Shown: one piece after another, positions 36,010 through 46,440 of the stretch
Layout: each line of letters begins with the position of its first letter
How positions within the stretch are numbered: position 1 is the stretch's first letter
Source: Schizochytrium sp. TIO01
Taxonomy: Eukaryota; Sar; Bigyra; Thraustochytrida; Thraustochytriidae
Assembly (NCBI GenBank): GCA_004764695.1
Contig: SMSO01000037.1
Coordinates: 4,896,337 to 4,960,336 of the forward strand
Reading direction: 5' to 3'
Length of the DNA: 64,000 nt
Program-made: the position numbers and the translations under genes
Notes under the pieces: model-generated
What the model saw: the letters and a program-made list of their open reading frames with translations, nothing else
Database searches by the model: none
Told to the model about the DNA's origin: nothing

Positions 36010-37439
36010 CTCAAGTCAATATCCAATCTACAATTTCAAGCAGTGGGAGTAATCTTTCTTTGCCTGCGCCATCACGACTGCAAGCAGCGATTATTCATCA
36101 CACCTTAGCATAGGAAAGTAAAATTAGTATAGCGCTTTTTTGGTTGACTTCACTACTTTACATTTATCCTCTTGCTTTGTTAACACCCTAGGCCGCAGTC
36201 CTTTATGGTGGCTTCAGTCAGTATTAATAAACCTTTTACTTTCTTTCCCCTACACGGCCTCGATGTCCAAACCGAATTGCAATGTTTCGAAGCTATACTC
36301 TTCACTTTCTTCTTCCACTAAGAAGAGGCAATCACTAGAATAACATACCGAACGCTGCTTGTTTTACTGCTTCTTTTCACATGCCCAGGGAAAGACGTTC
36401 CCTTTCCCTCTCGCCCTTTTGAGTTGGTTATTGTCCACTTCACTGCTATCTTTGACAAGTCCCCTCCTTTGGTCAATCATTAAATAAAAGGGTAATTATT
36501 CAGGAATGACCAACTAGCTTTCCTTTATTTCAGAAAAGGCATTTCCTTTTTTCGAAGGTACGGCAACTGTTTTTGTTTTTTGTAGTGTTCCACATGATGT
36601 AAACTACTCCGCAAGATTCGTACGCTATGACTTTCAGGAGCCACTGAGCAAGTCTCTTTTATCCCCTCCATCATCATGCCACTAAAGAATGTTTCATGTC
36701 TTTTTTGTCCTAGCCCCTGAGCCTTTCATGTTCATCTTCCTTCCTGCATAACTGGGTTAACTACATGTTTGTATGCCTTGTGCGCTGAGCCTCCTTCTCT
36801 AACCGCCTGCTATCCTGGTAGAGGAGACCTCCAAGGAAGCTCCCATTCTTTGAGATCAACTCGATCATCATGAGCAACTTCGCCTCATCGGGAAACGCAA
36901 AACATCATAAGGGTTTCGCACACGTCATGACAGGGCTTTGCATTCTACTTTTTGATGCTGCAAGAACTTTTGATGCCAAGACATTTGATTAGTTCTTCAT
37001 TTGTTTATCCTTTTTTTAATTAGCATCGCTGACTCGTACTAGTAGGTAGCGAGAGGTACTTTTTTTTTTTAAACCTCTAATGGAACATACAGCCGGTAGT
37101 ACCTATTATTAGTTACTGCTATGAGGCAATTGCCTAATTTCTCATCAGTCCTTCTATCTCTTCAAAGCGCACGCGCCCTCAGCATGAGCCAGCGACACAT
37201 CATACCTAGCTAGGTACAGCAGAAGTCGTCACTTGATGAGTTCTCGCAAACTCGGATTGGGTTGCAGAGAGTTTATCTACTTGCCAAACCTTGCGCAGCG
37301 GCCTCGGGACGTGAAGCTGGGCTTTGACTTGGCACCTCTGCATCGAGCATCAACCTTGATTCTTTTTTCACCTAAGGCGTTTCCGTTTATCACTGGAAGG
37401 GTTCGTTTCCTCTGAAGCCATTCATCTCCCATCGTCGCC
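36010..37439. other. Intergenic region between TFIIF beta and the acidic protein gene
   Basis: About 1.4 kb with no recognisable gene. It has pyrimidine-rich stretches, an AATAAA-containing AT segment near 36480 and a T10 tract (37061-37070). TAG/GTA/ACC-rich words occur at 37035-37115. The last 200 bp is the likely promoter and 5' leader of the next gene. Confidence 0.5.
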
Positions 37440-38276
37440 ATGGGGTTCTTTAGCTGCGGCTGTATGCGGCTTCCAAAGGACCAAGAGGGTACCACGAGGC
37501 GATGTGAAAAGGACTCTGCCCCTGTGGAATTGCCTGCGGGAGCCGCTCTTGAGGCGCAGGCAGAAAATAAAATCAAGGTGCCTGTGGGCGAGGAGCCCAA
37601 AACCTATGAAAATGCTGCTTTGATCGAAAATAAAGACTCCTCCAGAGGGCAGCAGAAAGCAGACGAGACCCCCAATGATGATCCTTGTGAGCTTGTGATC
37701 GAGGATATCACAAATGACACTACCCAACATGATGCAGATGTAAATATGCAGGAGAGTCCTGCAATGGAAGGGCCACTTCCCCGGGATGGCTTCGACATAA
37801 ATTATGGGTCTCATGAGGATGAGCTCTCTACGGGTGGCCATGTTGACCATGAAGATGCAGACTTGAACGTTGAGGACGCATGCCACGAAAATGGACCTGA
37901 TATGGAGTTCGAGCATCATGAGGGTAGTATGGAAGAGGCTCATGATACTGTGCCTGAGCTTGTAAATCACGAGGCGGATACCAGCATGACCAAGAAGCCA
38001 CGTATTTCACAGAGCATCTCAGATCGCATGGCACGTTTCTCAGGTCAGAGCAAGGGCAGCAGCGTCAGTAGCACCAGCGAAACAGAATTGTCGAATTCAA
38101 ATGAACCGGTTGATGAGAGTTATGGCATTCAGTCTGTGCGCAAAGATCGCGAAGCTCGCATTGATGATTTGCAGTCCCGAGTCAAAACACGTCAGATGAA
38201 TACCAAAAGAACTGCAAAACACATGGAAGACCTCATATGGATCAGCCAAAATACTGTGAATATCAAGCACTTTTAA
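37440..38276 (+). CDS. Acidic protein of unknown function with possible N-terminal lipid anchor
   Basis: A 278-residue open frame starting at an ATG in a very good context (GTCGCCATGG). I recognise no family. The N-terminus is MGFFSCGC: Gly2 followed by Cys6 and Cys8 is the arrangement of proteins that are N-myristoylated on Gly2 and palmitoylated on nearby cysteines, so plasma-membrane or vesicle attachment is a reasonable inference. Residues about 60-190 are strongly acidic with many His, Asp, Glu and Asn and look disordered. A basic Ser-rich part (about 190-230) follows, and a short charged helix (about 232-262, KDREARIDDLQSRVKTRQMN) could form a coiled coil. It contains no catalytic motif. 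It is convergent with the thioredoxin gene downstream. Codon use and the lack of stops over 278 codons support a real gene; a 182-codon open frame on the opposite strand is its antisense shadow. Confidence 0.7.
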   Translation: MGFFSCGCMRLPKDQEGTTRRCEKDSAPVELPAGAALEAQAENKIKVPVGEEPKTYENAALIENKDSSRGQQKADETPNDDPCELVIEDITNDTTQHDADVNMQESPAMEGPLPRDGFDINYGSHEDELSTGGHVDHEDADLNVEDACHENGPDMEFEHHEGSMEEAHDTVPELVNHEADTSMTKKPRISQSISDRMARFSGQSKGSSVSSTSETELSNSNEPVDESYGIQSVRKDREARIDDLQSRVKTRQMNTKRTAKHMEDLIWISQNTVNIKHF

Positions 38277-39101
38277 AGCAAGGCACTCCATCATGGTGCG
38301 CTCTTTTCTTTCTCTGTCAAAGATGTCTATGATGCGCGTATGTAAGGAAAACAAAACCATGATTCATCCCTGTGAACTAAGCATGCGTTGTGCTTTTCTA
38401 TGAGATATATGCTGACTCTTGACTATACTATGTCTGCGTACCACGCTCTCTGTTCTGAGGATACAGCCAAAACGATGATGCATTGGTTGGATACGTAGAG
38501 GCAAGCTTCTCTTCATGATCATGGATAAATCACCATATTTGGGCCCGCAAAGGACTTCTTTTATTCATGTTTGCCTTCCTTTCCTTTTCTTTTTTTTTTT
38601 TTAATGAAAAAATGAGCCCCCCTGGAGGAAGGAGGATCCATCTCTCCAGAGCTTATGATTGTTTTGATTTCCCTGGTTTTTTTTTGTTTTTTCTCTATAA
38701 AGATCATCTCATTTGTTTTGTTCGATTTGTTGATTTGATGTCTTCGCATCGCACTTTAGCCCCAAATACTTCCGTCCAAAAATTGTAGAACAATAGACAA
38801 GTTTGCATTGCGAGAAAAGGGAGGGGGGTATTAAAAAACTCGTTATGACATATATCCAATTAATGTTAAGAGGTGTTGCACTCAAGCATCTCCGCTGTCT
38901 CCGCTCATTCATGTGTATGATTGACAAAATCAGAGCGTGAAGAATAAAATCTCAATGCTGGAATCTCCTTGAGCAAGGTGAGATGATTTGAAGTACGAGC
39001 ACAATAAAATTGTATCAATGAACTTTTAGAATACAGGATTGAGACACCGCAAGGAACTAAAAAGAGCAAGAGCAGGGTCGAATGTAAAGATTACTTGATG
39101 T
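38277..39101. other. Convergent intergenic region
   Basis: About 0.8 kb between two convergent genes. It holds only 3' flanking sequence, including T-rich tracts at 38580-38602 and 38677-38695, and AATAAA-like words near 38945 and 39003 that could serve polyadenylation on either strand. Confidence 0.5.
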
Positions 39102-39572
39102 TCATTTTGAATTGACGGCCGTGACAATAATGTTACGAAGTTCGGACTCGTTCCAGCCGCGCAACGAGTTCGTCTCCTTGGCATCGCACGAGAAGACTTT
39201 AAAGGTGGGCATGGCGGAGATGCCGTGTGCGCTCGCAACGTCCCTTGCCTCATCAACATTGACCTTGGCAAAGATAACATCCTCTTCCTTGTATACCTTG
39301 GACATCTCGCCGTACACAGGAGCCGCCGAACGGCATGGAGGACACCACGTGGCATAATAGTCAACAACCAAAATAGCCCGTGTATTTTTGCACTCTTGAA
39401 TGAGGCCTTTGAAGTCTGCCATACTGGCAATGCTGCGTACCTTGGAGCCCTCCACGACCGGAAATGGTTGTGAATTTTTGTATAGCCGCAGCAGCAAGTA
39501 TCCCACGAGCACAAGCAATAGAGGGTGATCGAAGACAAAGGATATCACCATTTGCAGTCCATCCTCGAGCAT
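39102..39572 (-). CDS. Membrane-anchored thioredoxin-domain protein
   Basis: A 156-residue protein with one hydrophobic segment near the N-terminus (about 9-30, VISFVFDHPLLLVLVGYLLLRLY), which looks like a signal anchor, followed by a complete thioredoxin fold (about 45-155). The active site is W76-C77-P78-P79-C80, within VDYYATWCPPC. The usual cis-proline is present in the conserved AMPTFKVF (120-127), and VNVDEARDVASAHGI matches the conserved helix before it. The CPPC pair differs from the common CGPC and is found in several thioredoxin-like subfamilies. Expected activity is thiol-disulfide exchange at a membrane; which membrane, and which side the domain faces, cannot be told. The start ATG has A at -3 and gives the full anchor. 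It is convergent with the acidic protein gene. Family assignment is firm; the specific role is unknown. Confidence 0.88.
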   Translation of the reverse strand: MLEDGLQMVISFVFDHPLLLVLVGYLLLRLYKNSQPFPVVEGSKVRSIASMADFKGLIQECKNTRAILVVDYYATWCPPCRSAAPVYGEMSKVYKEEDVIFAKVNVDEARDVASAHGISAMPTFKVFSCDAKETNSLRGWNESELRNIIVTAVNSK

Positions 39573-41821
39573 TTTGCCTGGTATGTTTGTTTCCGAATTA
39601 TATGCGTGGCTTTGCAGGGCACTGATGGCAATACCCTTTGGCCTCGCCCAACTTCTCCGGCGTACTTCCTTCGAGCAGCTCTTGGGAGAGGTTTGTCCTG
39701 CCGCGAGGGAAGAACTTGGGGTTCAATTTAAGTTTGCTGTAGCGGAGAAATGAGAAGTGAGAAGTCATAAGGTAGCTAACTAGCAGGTACCTATGTAAAC
39801 AGTAGCAGATACTACTTTCACTTAGGTCCTCCTATTGTAAATAGAATTTTACGATACTTCACTTGCTCTTTGTTCCTGCTGCACTTTCCTTCCCTCTAAT
39901 GATTTTTGGTCATTGCGTTTTAATTTCCTTCCAACCTACTAGGTGTCTTTCTGCTTCTTCAACGTTGACCGTAGTTGCTTCTTTTTTGAAGTCTTCTTTT
40001 TTGCTAAAGGTTTTCTGGGTTCTCCGATAGCACAAAAGGCCGTAGAGGTAGCACTGCCTATCAGGGGAAGTAGGTAGTAATAGTATTACCTGAGACTATA
40101 TGAAAAGTTAGACAAAGCTATGTAAAATGTTTCAAAGACGGGACTTTCATAGCGTAGTTGTAAAAACATAGATAAAGAGCAATCACATGATATTCAACAT
40201 AGCTGATGAAGCAAAGCAAAGCTGCAGAGCTCCATTCTGATGCAATAGAAGTCGAGACAAACAAACCAAAAATGTTCTTTCCCCAAGTGCTACCTGAGGG
40301 TCCCGCTTGATGCAGAGACGCCAGCCTGTCCGTAGCACGCGGTATCTTACATAGACGCTACAGATGGCCTCTCTCTCTGATCACTTGGGCCACACAAACT
40401 TTCAACTATCTACCATTTCAAAAAACGACGTTGAGGCCGATTTGCCCAAGTACAATCATAACTTGAAAAAGACCAATTTGATTTGCAAACTGAACGTAGG
40501 CATTGGAGGTCAAAGTTCTGGAAATGGAAAACGGACCCCGTTGGGCCCAGAATTTGCATGTCGTGGTCGTGTACTAATAACTTCAAGAGAAACGAAGAAC
40601 GGGACCTACTAGTATACGATTGCGTAAGGAAAATATGATACCTTCTATAAATAACATGATTGTCCTGTGCACACGAGAACCATATGGTGACTATCTCGAC
40701 AGAGTAGAACCCAGCTAGCCTTGACTCGCTTAGACTTGAGTCCTGATTTGTCTTAGCTAAACACAAAATAAGTAAAAAACCACAGAACTTTGATCTCATC
40801 GCTGTAAATGCCATCTGATCTTTGTAGGAATCGCTGCCTTGGGCCGCCCGTCTTGTGCTGGGACCGCTAAAGCATCACGGCCTCCTTGAGCTTTCTATAT
40901 TCCTGGAAACAGGCATCATCACGGCCTCCTTGAGCTTTCTGTATTCCTGGAAACAGGCTTCAGGTTGTGTAAATATTCCTACCCAGGAAGTAACAGGTAG
41001 GATAGAAGTAGTAAGTCAGTCCCTTGTGCACTCAAGGTGCTCACGACCCTTGGCCCCGATCTCTTTACTATCCTTCTTCAAAGGACTGAAGTGCGCCCAA
41101 ACTCCAAGCTCACCTCGCTGCAAAACGCCAGACTGAATCACGAGTTCAATCTTGAAGTCTCGTCTCTTGGTGCTGCTATCCTGATCAAGTAAAAGCCTTT
41201 GTTCCGCTATTATCACATCTTCCATAAATGAAGGAGACATCATGTTTTCGATTATGCAGACTCCGTACGAATACCTGTCACCTCGGCGTGTAGGTATGCA
41301 ACGAGAGCTCTGCTGTCTTCGTGCGCGCAGCATTGACCACTGCCTCGCGCCCTGGCACACGCGCTGCTTCAAGATTGCAGAGAAAAGTGAACTCACGGCA
41401 CGCACGCGCTTCGCTCTCTGTGCCACGCGCCCAAGGGCTTCGCACACTTTGTTACGAAAGCGCGCACCCTTGAAAGACCAAAACGCAGCGAATAGCTGTA
41501 GCTAGCTACTCAAAGGCACTTGAACGCTGGTTTCGGAATAGGGAGGGTCCGAGTGGGTGTTGAAAGGAAAGGACGCGCGCCCTGTTTTTGGCAGGCTCAG
41601 CTTAGCTGATCGATTGGCAGAATTGTTGCCAGGGAAATCTACTTTGAAAGTGCAGACGTGATGGAGAATATGAGTCCAGATGAGAGGTAAAGCCAATCCA
41701 GCTAGTCGAGAAGCTAAGGGGAGCACCCAGATAAAACTAAAACGTTCTGTGTGTTTGTATTTTATTTTTTATTTGGTTTGATTATATAAAAATAAATTGA
41801 AAATGGGCTGGAAACAACTTC
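39573..41821. other. Intergenic region with a duplicated 44-bp unit
   Basis: About 2.2 kb with no gene I can support. It contains a TAG/GTA-rich zone (39765-40090), a 44-bp tandem duplication, and a GC-richer patch (41250-41500) whose 143-codon minus-strand open frame has no recognisable similarity. AT-rich sequence at 41740-41815 is the 3' flank of the next minus-strand gene. Confidence 0.5.
40873..40960. repeat. 44-bp tandem duplication
   Basis: Two adjacent copies of a 44-bp unit beginning CATCACGGCCTCC and ending near GGAAACAGG. They differ by a single base in the first 41 positions (CTATATTCC against CTGTATTCC), so the duplication is recent. Confidence 0.9.
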
Positions 41822-44491
41822 TTAGAGTAGGGTACTAGTTCTCAAGGCGCGCAGTTGCGCTGACCAACCAAGCGGACTCGCCTGAGAACGATCAATATTA
41901 GTTTCTTCGACAGTTTCAGTGTTGCCAACGTCACCGCTACCCTCTTGATAACTCATTGCATTGTCTTCTCTATTGAAAAGCGAATCAGCAATATTCTCAG
42001 AATTGACGCCAAGGTTCATCGTAGCAGCTGCAGCAACTTTAGCCACCTTGAGGTTTTTTGATCCCTGAGTTTGCAATCGGTCTAGAAAGTCAACCTCAGC
42101 ATCGCGAAAGAGCGGAGGCCATTTAAGTGCCATCTCACGAGAAGGCATACTATCACCACGGAATTCACGATCTTCGAGCATTCGCCAGCCCGCCACAGAA
42201 ACTGGCACGGGATTCCGGGCCAAAATACGATGAGGCCGCTTAGCTTGCTCATTAGCATCTATCCGTTCTTGCAAGGTGTATCCTCCTAAGGTGTCCCCTT
42301 CTACAGCTGGATCTGTTACAGCAAAACCATCTCCTGCCGACCCAGTTTTAATATGAGGATCAAAGCCAGCTAGCAGGGGCGCCACAGCTCTTAGATCGAA
42401 ATTTTCTAGAATGTCTAATTTGTCTTGTGTATAGACTTGATCTGGCATAAATACCTCCCAGAACCCAACATCCTGTGTGGGACTTTGCTCATACAGACTG
42501 AGGGCGTCACTTCTAGAGCTGCTATGAGCACTATCAATTTGAGAGGGGCTCTTCTTTGGCTCGCTTCGCTTCGCAAAACCGGTTTGATCCTTGGTGCTTT
42601 GATGCAGCTGATCAACGTGTACCGTAGCCATATCTTCTACATCTGACTTGTTTACTTGTACATTTTGCTGCTGATTCTCTCCATTTTCTGTATTAGCATA
42701 AACTTTCGAACTAGAAGGACTATTTATTTGATCCGAAGGCCCGTGAGGAGAAAGTGATTTATTCTCGAAAGGGGAGGTGCTGTCATTACCGTTGTCACGA
42801 TGGTTTCCTGGTTCTCTTAGCGAGAACGAGAACAAAACATCTGGATCAACCTCAGAAAATCCGCGTTTAGCACCTAGAAGTTCCTCCAAACGCCCAAGAG
42901 CTTCATCAGCTCGAACACCAGTTGCAACTTTACGTAAAAACTGTAATAAACTCCCTGTGTCAACAGCACCTTTGCACCCCGCAAAGTGATCTTGCACGAG
43001 AACTTGTAACGCATCTACAGGCACACCAAGAAGCTCAACGGAGTCTTGAAGGGACATTTTCCCACTGCCATTTCTCCGCGGGCTCTTTCGTTTATTTGTA
43101 CGCACAGACTTGGCTCGCCGTCCCTTTTGTTGAAGATTCAAATTGTGCTGAGAAGAAACCAATGCACCGTATGCTTGTACAGTACGTAAGAACGCACCGC
43201 GAATGTCCTGCGAAAAAGGAGCAGGGTGCTTGTTTGCCAGTTGCAGAGCCTTTCTGTACCATTTCATGGGGTTACGCTGTGGAGAAGAACGATGGCCTAC
43301 ATCGTCTTCACGAGCGCTCCCATTGGAGTGCTGAGCATATGCAGGAACTGCTGCGGTGTTCAAATGCTCAATTTCAGCTCCGACATTATAATATGAAATT
43401 CCGAGAGAACGCACAACCACATGGTCGAATCTCCCTTTTAAAGTCACCTTAAGAGGCGCAATAGATTCCAAAAACGAAACGCTTGCTTTTGCATGCTCCA
43501 AAGCTGTCCGATGATCTCCACGCCCAGAGGACATTGTACACAGAATTAATGAGCACCTTGCCTGAGCTTCCTGCAGTTTGCGAAACATGCGTGTTTCTGT
43601 TGCTACCGAGCTAAGCACTTCACCAGCGAGCTCTAGTGCACGGGTAGCTTTGCTCTCCGCTTGTGCCCGCTCCCCAAGTCGACGAGCACACCCAGCCTCG
43701 CATGCGAGCATTAAAATTCGGAACTGGCCACACTCGGAGGCCCATGCAGCATCCAATTCGCGCGCTCCTGCTGGTTCTGCTTGGTATTTTAGTTGATGCC
43801 CTGTGTAGTCCTCCTCGTTTGAAGAGTATTCATGATCTTCATCTTGATTTCTGCTCTGGCGTTGCAGCAGTTCGTTTAGGTGATGAAATGCAGGATCTTG
43901 ACCTACGTTGGAGGTATCAATTGTGCTCATCATACGGCTTGCAAGTTTCTGTGCATCACGTAGAAGCTCGAGTGCAAGTCTAACATCACTAGCGAGTCCA
44001 GACTCCTCATTTCGTTCGCCAAGTTCAACTACAAGACGAAAATTAAGCTCGCTACCCCTTCGCATCCTCCAATGCGATTCTGGCCCATGCATATCAGAGG
44101 CCGTTTCCACCATCTTCTGTGAGAGTTTAATCGCCTCCACCAGTCGACCCTCCGTAACAAGATCTCGTACAGTTTGTTCAAGGCCGCCTCCCGAACTCAT
44201 AAACAAGTTATGAACACGAGAGGATCGCGAACTTCTGGGTCGGGATGGAGATTTGGACCTTCCAGAGTCTGGACGCCGAGATCCCGCAGATTGAGGTCTT
44301 CGGGGGCGCTGAGGGGGTATGGAAGAAGATGACATAGTGACGCCCGGCACGTAGTGCTCTGTGCGCGTGGCTTCTGAACCTTGGATGACCAACATCTTTG
44401 CAGAGTCAAGGGTGTTCTTGCCCCTCTCAATAACTCGCGTCCTTGCGCGAGGTGCTGATTGAGGGCGAACTAGGGATCTTGGTGGTGCCAT
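41822..44491 (-). CDS. Large TPR-like protein with RPQSA motifs, possibly flagella-associated
   Basis: The first ATG in this frame is at 44491 (A at -3) and gives 889 residues; the open frame extends 20 codons further upstream but without an ATG. Residues 1-95 are basic, Ser/Pro/Arg-rich and disordered, with two RPQSA motifs (9-13 in VRPQSAPR, 65-69 in RRPQSAG). Residues about 102-445 are mostly helical with repeated Ala/Leu patterns typical of tetratricopeptide-like helix pairs: LVTEGRLVEAIKLSQKMVE, RLALELLRDAQKLASRM, AESKATRALELAGEVL, HRTALEHAKASVSFLE and MKWYRKALQLANKHP. A basic link (455-475) is followed by a small helical domain (about 478-545, with DALQVLVQDHF and DEALGRLEELLG). The rest is disordered apart from a segment near 690-800. 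RPQSA-type N-terminal motifs are often seen in protist flagellar and cytoskeletal proteins, so a scaffold there is possible but is an inference. It is divergent from the SYLF gene. Confidence 0.75.
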   Translation of the reverse strand: MAPPRSLVRPQSAPRARTRVIERGKNTLDSAKMLVIQGSEATRTEHYVPGVTMSSSSIPPQRPRRPQSAGSRRPDSGRSKSPSRPRSSRSSRVHNLFMSSGGGLEQTVRDLVTEGRLVEAIKLSQKMVETASDMHGPESHWRMRRGSELNFRLVVELGERNEESGLASDVRLALELLRDAQKLASRMMSTIDTSNVGQDPAFHHLNELLQRQSRNQDEDHEYSSNEEDYTGHQLKYQAEPAGARELDAAWASECGQFRILMLACEAGCARRLGERAQAESKATRALELAGEVLSSVATETRMFRKLQEAQARCSLILCTMSSGRGDHRTALEHAKASVSFLESIAPLKVTLKGRFDHVVVRSLGISYYNVGAEIEHLNTAAVPAYAQHSNGSAREDDVGHRSSPQRNPMKWYRKALQLANKHPAPFSQDIRGAFLRTVQAYGALVSSQHNLNLQQKGRRAKSVRTNKRKSPRRNGSGKMSLQDSVELLGVPVDALQVLVQDHFAGCKGAVDTGSLLQFLRKVATGVRADEALGRLEELLGAKRGFSEVDPDVLFSFSLREPGNHRDNGNDSTSPFENKSLSPHGPSDQINSPSSSKVYANTENGENQQQNVQVNKSDVEDMATVHVDQLHQSTKDQTGFAKRSEPKKSPSQIDSAHSSSRSDALSLYEQSPTQDVGFWEVFMPDQVYTQDKLDILENFDLRAVAPLLAGFDPHIKTGSAGDGFAVTDPAVEGDTLGGYTLQERIDANEQAKRPHRILARNPVPVSVAGWRMLEDREFRGDSMPSREMALKWPPLFRDAEVDFLDRLQTQGSKNLKVAKVAAAATMNLGVNSENIADSLFNREDNAMSYQEGSGDVGNTETVEETNIDRSQASPLGWSAQLRALRTSTLL

Positions 44492-45369
44492 CTTACGCAC
44501 CAAGAAGATTGGAAATGACTGTGAAGATTCTGCTGTAGCAAGCAGTCCCAATGCAAAATGTCAAGAACCGCAGAATTACCACATAGCATGGAAAATGGCC
44601 GTTGTCCATGTAGCGAGCCTTGTAGGCGCGCTCAAAACCCAATGATATTATGCTAATCGCGATATTATTAGAGTCTATTACTATTGCGTAACTAGTACTC
44701 CACAGGGTATAATTATGGCTAGTATTACTCGTGCAAGGTCCTGACAACTCAAGTTCAAGGTTCAATGGTTGATCAGAAATCAACATCATCGTAATGGGCG
44801 ATTAAGTTACTTTCGTTGATGAACAACGAATGCTGCAAATTTAGAGTGTCAGTATTATATCCATGATCACAAAGACTTAGATCTTCTCCCTAGCAGAACC
44901 TTTCCAAACGAGGCAGACTGGATAATAAAATTGACTGAACTGAGGACTATGTTAGTGAGTAGCCACTACAGAACCGATTCTGCTTGCACAGGGACAGCAG
45001 AAGAGCGAGAGCAGAACCATAACCGATTGAAAGCAGTGTTCTTAGACGCAGGTTCCGGGAGTGTTTGGGGCAGACCTAAAGGATCACTCTGAGTATCAAG
45101 GGGCAAGCCGCCATCCCATCAAGAAACAACATCACTTCGCCTGTGATTATACCTACCTAAACTTTACCACGGAAAAGAAAAACCACGAAATCACGCAATA
45201 CGCTCTCGACACGGCTAATTCTAGAAAGGAAAGCGGGAGAAGAAAAACAATCTAAGGATCATCAAAGCTCAGAGTGGAACTGTAGTACCAAGGCGCCTAT
45301 AAAGGAAAGAAAGTCCCTGTATTTGGCCTTTTGAAAAATAAATTACTGATACTTTCGGTAGATGGGTAC
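44492..45369. other. Divergent promoter region
   Basis: About 0.9 kb between the divergent TPR-like and SYLF genes, so it should hold promoters for both. I see no clear TATA box or shared motif. A minus-strand open frame at 44493-44789 runs through it without recognisable similarity. Confidence 0.5.
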
Positions 45370-46440
45370 ATGAGCTGCATAACGCGGCGAGAGCACAGGA
45401 TGAAGCATTGGGTCCAAGACAAACTCGGCTGGGAGGAAAAATTTGGCCTTGCGCGAAGTGTCGAAGAGCTAGAGTCAACACTTGCAGATTTGTATAATCG
45501 TGGCGAGATCCCTGATGAAGTCTTCGCACAATGTAAAGCAGTCATGTTTGTCATACTGTACAAGACAGGTCTTGGTTTAATTTCTCAGGACATTGGATAT
45601 GGTTGCCTTGTAGCGCGGTTGCCCCCAGAAAGATCCAAACCTGGAGTACGCACATGGTCGCCGCCCATATCTATCAAAGTACTGGGTATTAGCGCAGGCT
45701 TGACGCTAGGTTTCCGTAAAACACATGCATTAGTTCTTTTGAACTCCGACCGGCCAGCTCAAGGCCTAATGCTTGGCCATCGTTTTACATTAGGAGCTGA
45801 ATTGAGCTTTGCAAATGGCTCCCTTGCTAAGAGTGAAACACGTGGGCCTCGCAACTCTCGGAACTTGCACATGGTGTCCTCTTATGTTTATAATCAAAGC
45901 GGCGGAATGTATATTGGTGTTGGGCTACAAGGCGCTGCTTTGTTAAATCGCCCAGAAGAAAACCATATTTTTTATGAAGATGAAAACGTGACACCAATGA
46001 ATGTGCTTCTAGGTCAGATTCCAGTTCCAAAAAATGTAGCATCACTTCAAATGCTCCTCGAGGCTCTTCCAGCTGCGAACGAGGAGTTTCTTCATTCAAC
46101 ATTGAGTGACTCGGAGCCGACAGATAAGCAGGATGCCACTGATAGAGAGAGTGCCGCTCGCGAGCGCCAGCGTAATCGCACTAGCCGATACTACGAAAAT
46201 CTAGCTATATCAGAGCATCAACTACAGGAAAAGCGAGATACCGCCCGTATGCTACGTCGCGCCCCATCTAGCCTCTTGTCATTCCTTCGAATGAACCTTT
46301 TCTTTCGCTATGTTTCCATTCTATTGATATGTGTGATTATTGCGCACAGCCTTCCAAACATTATTGCTCAGATGGTTTACATGACAATACATAGCCACAC
46401 AGCTAATGTCAAAATTAGTGAAATTAGCCCCTTGGAGTAA
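45370..46440 (+). CDS. SYLF (Ysc84/DUF500) lipid-binding domain protein with C-terminal membrane segment
   Basis: The frame opens at 45286, but the first ATG is at 45370, giving 356 residues; a second ATG at 45400 (A at -3) would remove ten. Residues about 28-235 match the SYLF domain, which in yeast Ysc84 and human SH3YL1 binds phosphoinositides at sites of membrane and actin remodelling. Visible signs are the helical start VEELESTLADLYNRGEIPDEVFAQCKAVMF, the strand series TGLGLISQDIGYGCLVARL, WSPPISIKVLGISAGLTLGF, the repeated-glycine RFTLGAELSFANG, and SSYVYNQSGGMYIGVGLQGAALLNRPEENHIFY, which corresponds to the family's YSxSKGLFAGVSLEGS block. A charged segment (245-305) follows, then one hydrophobic stretch at about 313-337. 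No SH3 or FYVE domain is present, unlike fungal and animal members. The C-terminal membrane segment suggests permanent anchoring. Family assignment is confident; the exact start is less certain. Confidence 0.85.
   Translation: MSCITRREHRMKHWVQDKLGWEEKFGLARSVEELESTLADLYNRGEIPDEVFAQCKAVMFVILYKTGLGLISQDIGYGCLVARLPPERSKPGVRTWSPPISIKVLGISAGLTLGFRKTHALVLLNSDRPAQGLMLGHRFTLGAELSFANGSLAKSETRGPRNSRNLHMVSSYVYNQSGGMYIGVGLQGAALLNRPEENHIFYEDENVTPMNVLLGQIPVPKNVASLQMLLEALPAANEEFLHSTLSDSEPTDKQDATDRESAARERQRNRTSRYYENLAISEHQLQEKRDTARMLRRAPSSLLSFLRMNLFFRYVSILLICVIIAHSLPNIIAQMVYMTIHSHTANVKISEISPLE

Noticed and set aside
37422-37970. 182-codon minus-strand frame
   Set aside because: Antisense shadow of the acidic protein gene, which has the better start context and overall frame.
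39026-39538. 170-codon minus-strand frame
   Set aside because: Out-of-frame overlap with the thioredoxin gene, whose active-site and cis-Pro motifs identify the true frame.
41016-41447. 143-codon minus-strand frame with an Arg/Ala-rich N-terminus resembling a targeting peptide
   Set aside because: No similarity to any family I know and no protein-like domain after the first 40 residues; overlaps a plus-strand frame of similar quality.
42922-43452. 176-codon + strand frame
   Set aside because: Antisense shadow inside the 889-residue TPR-like gene.
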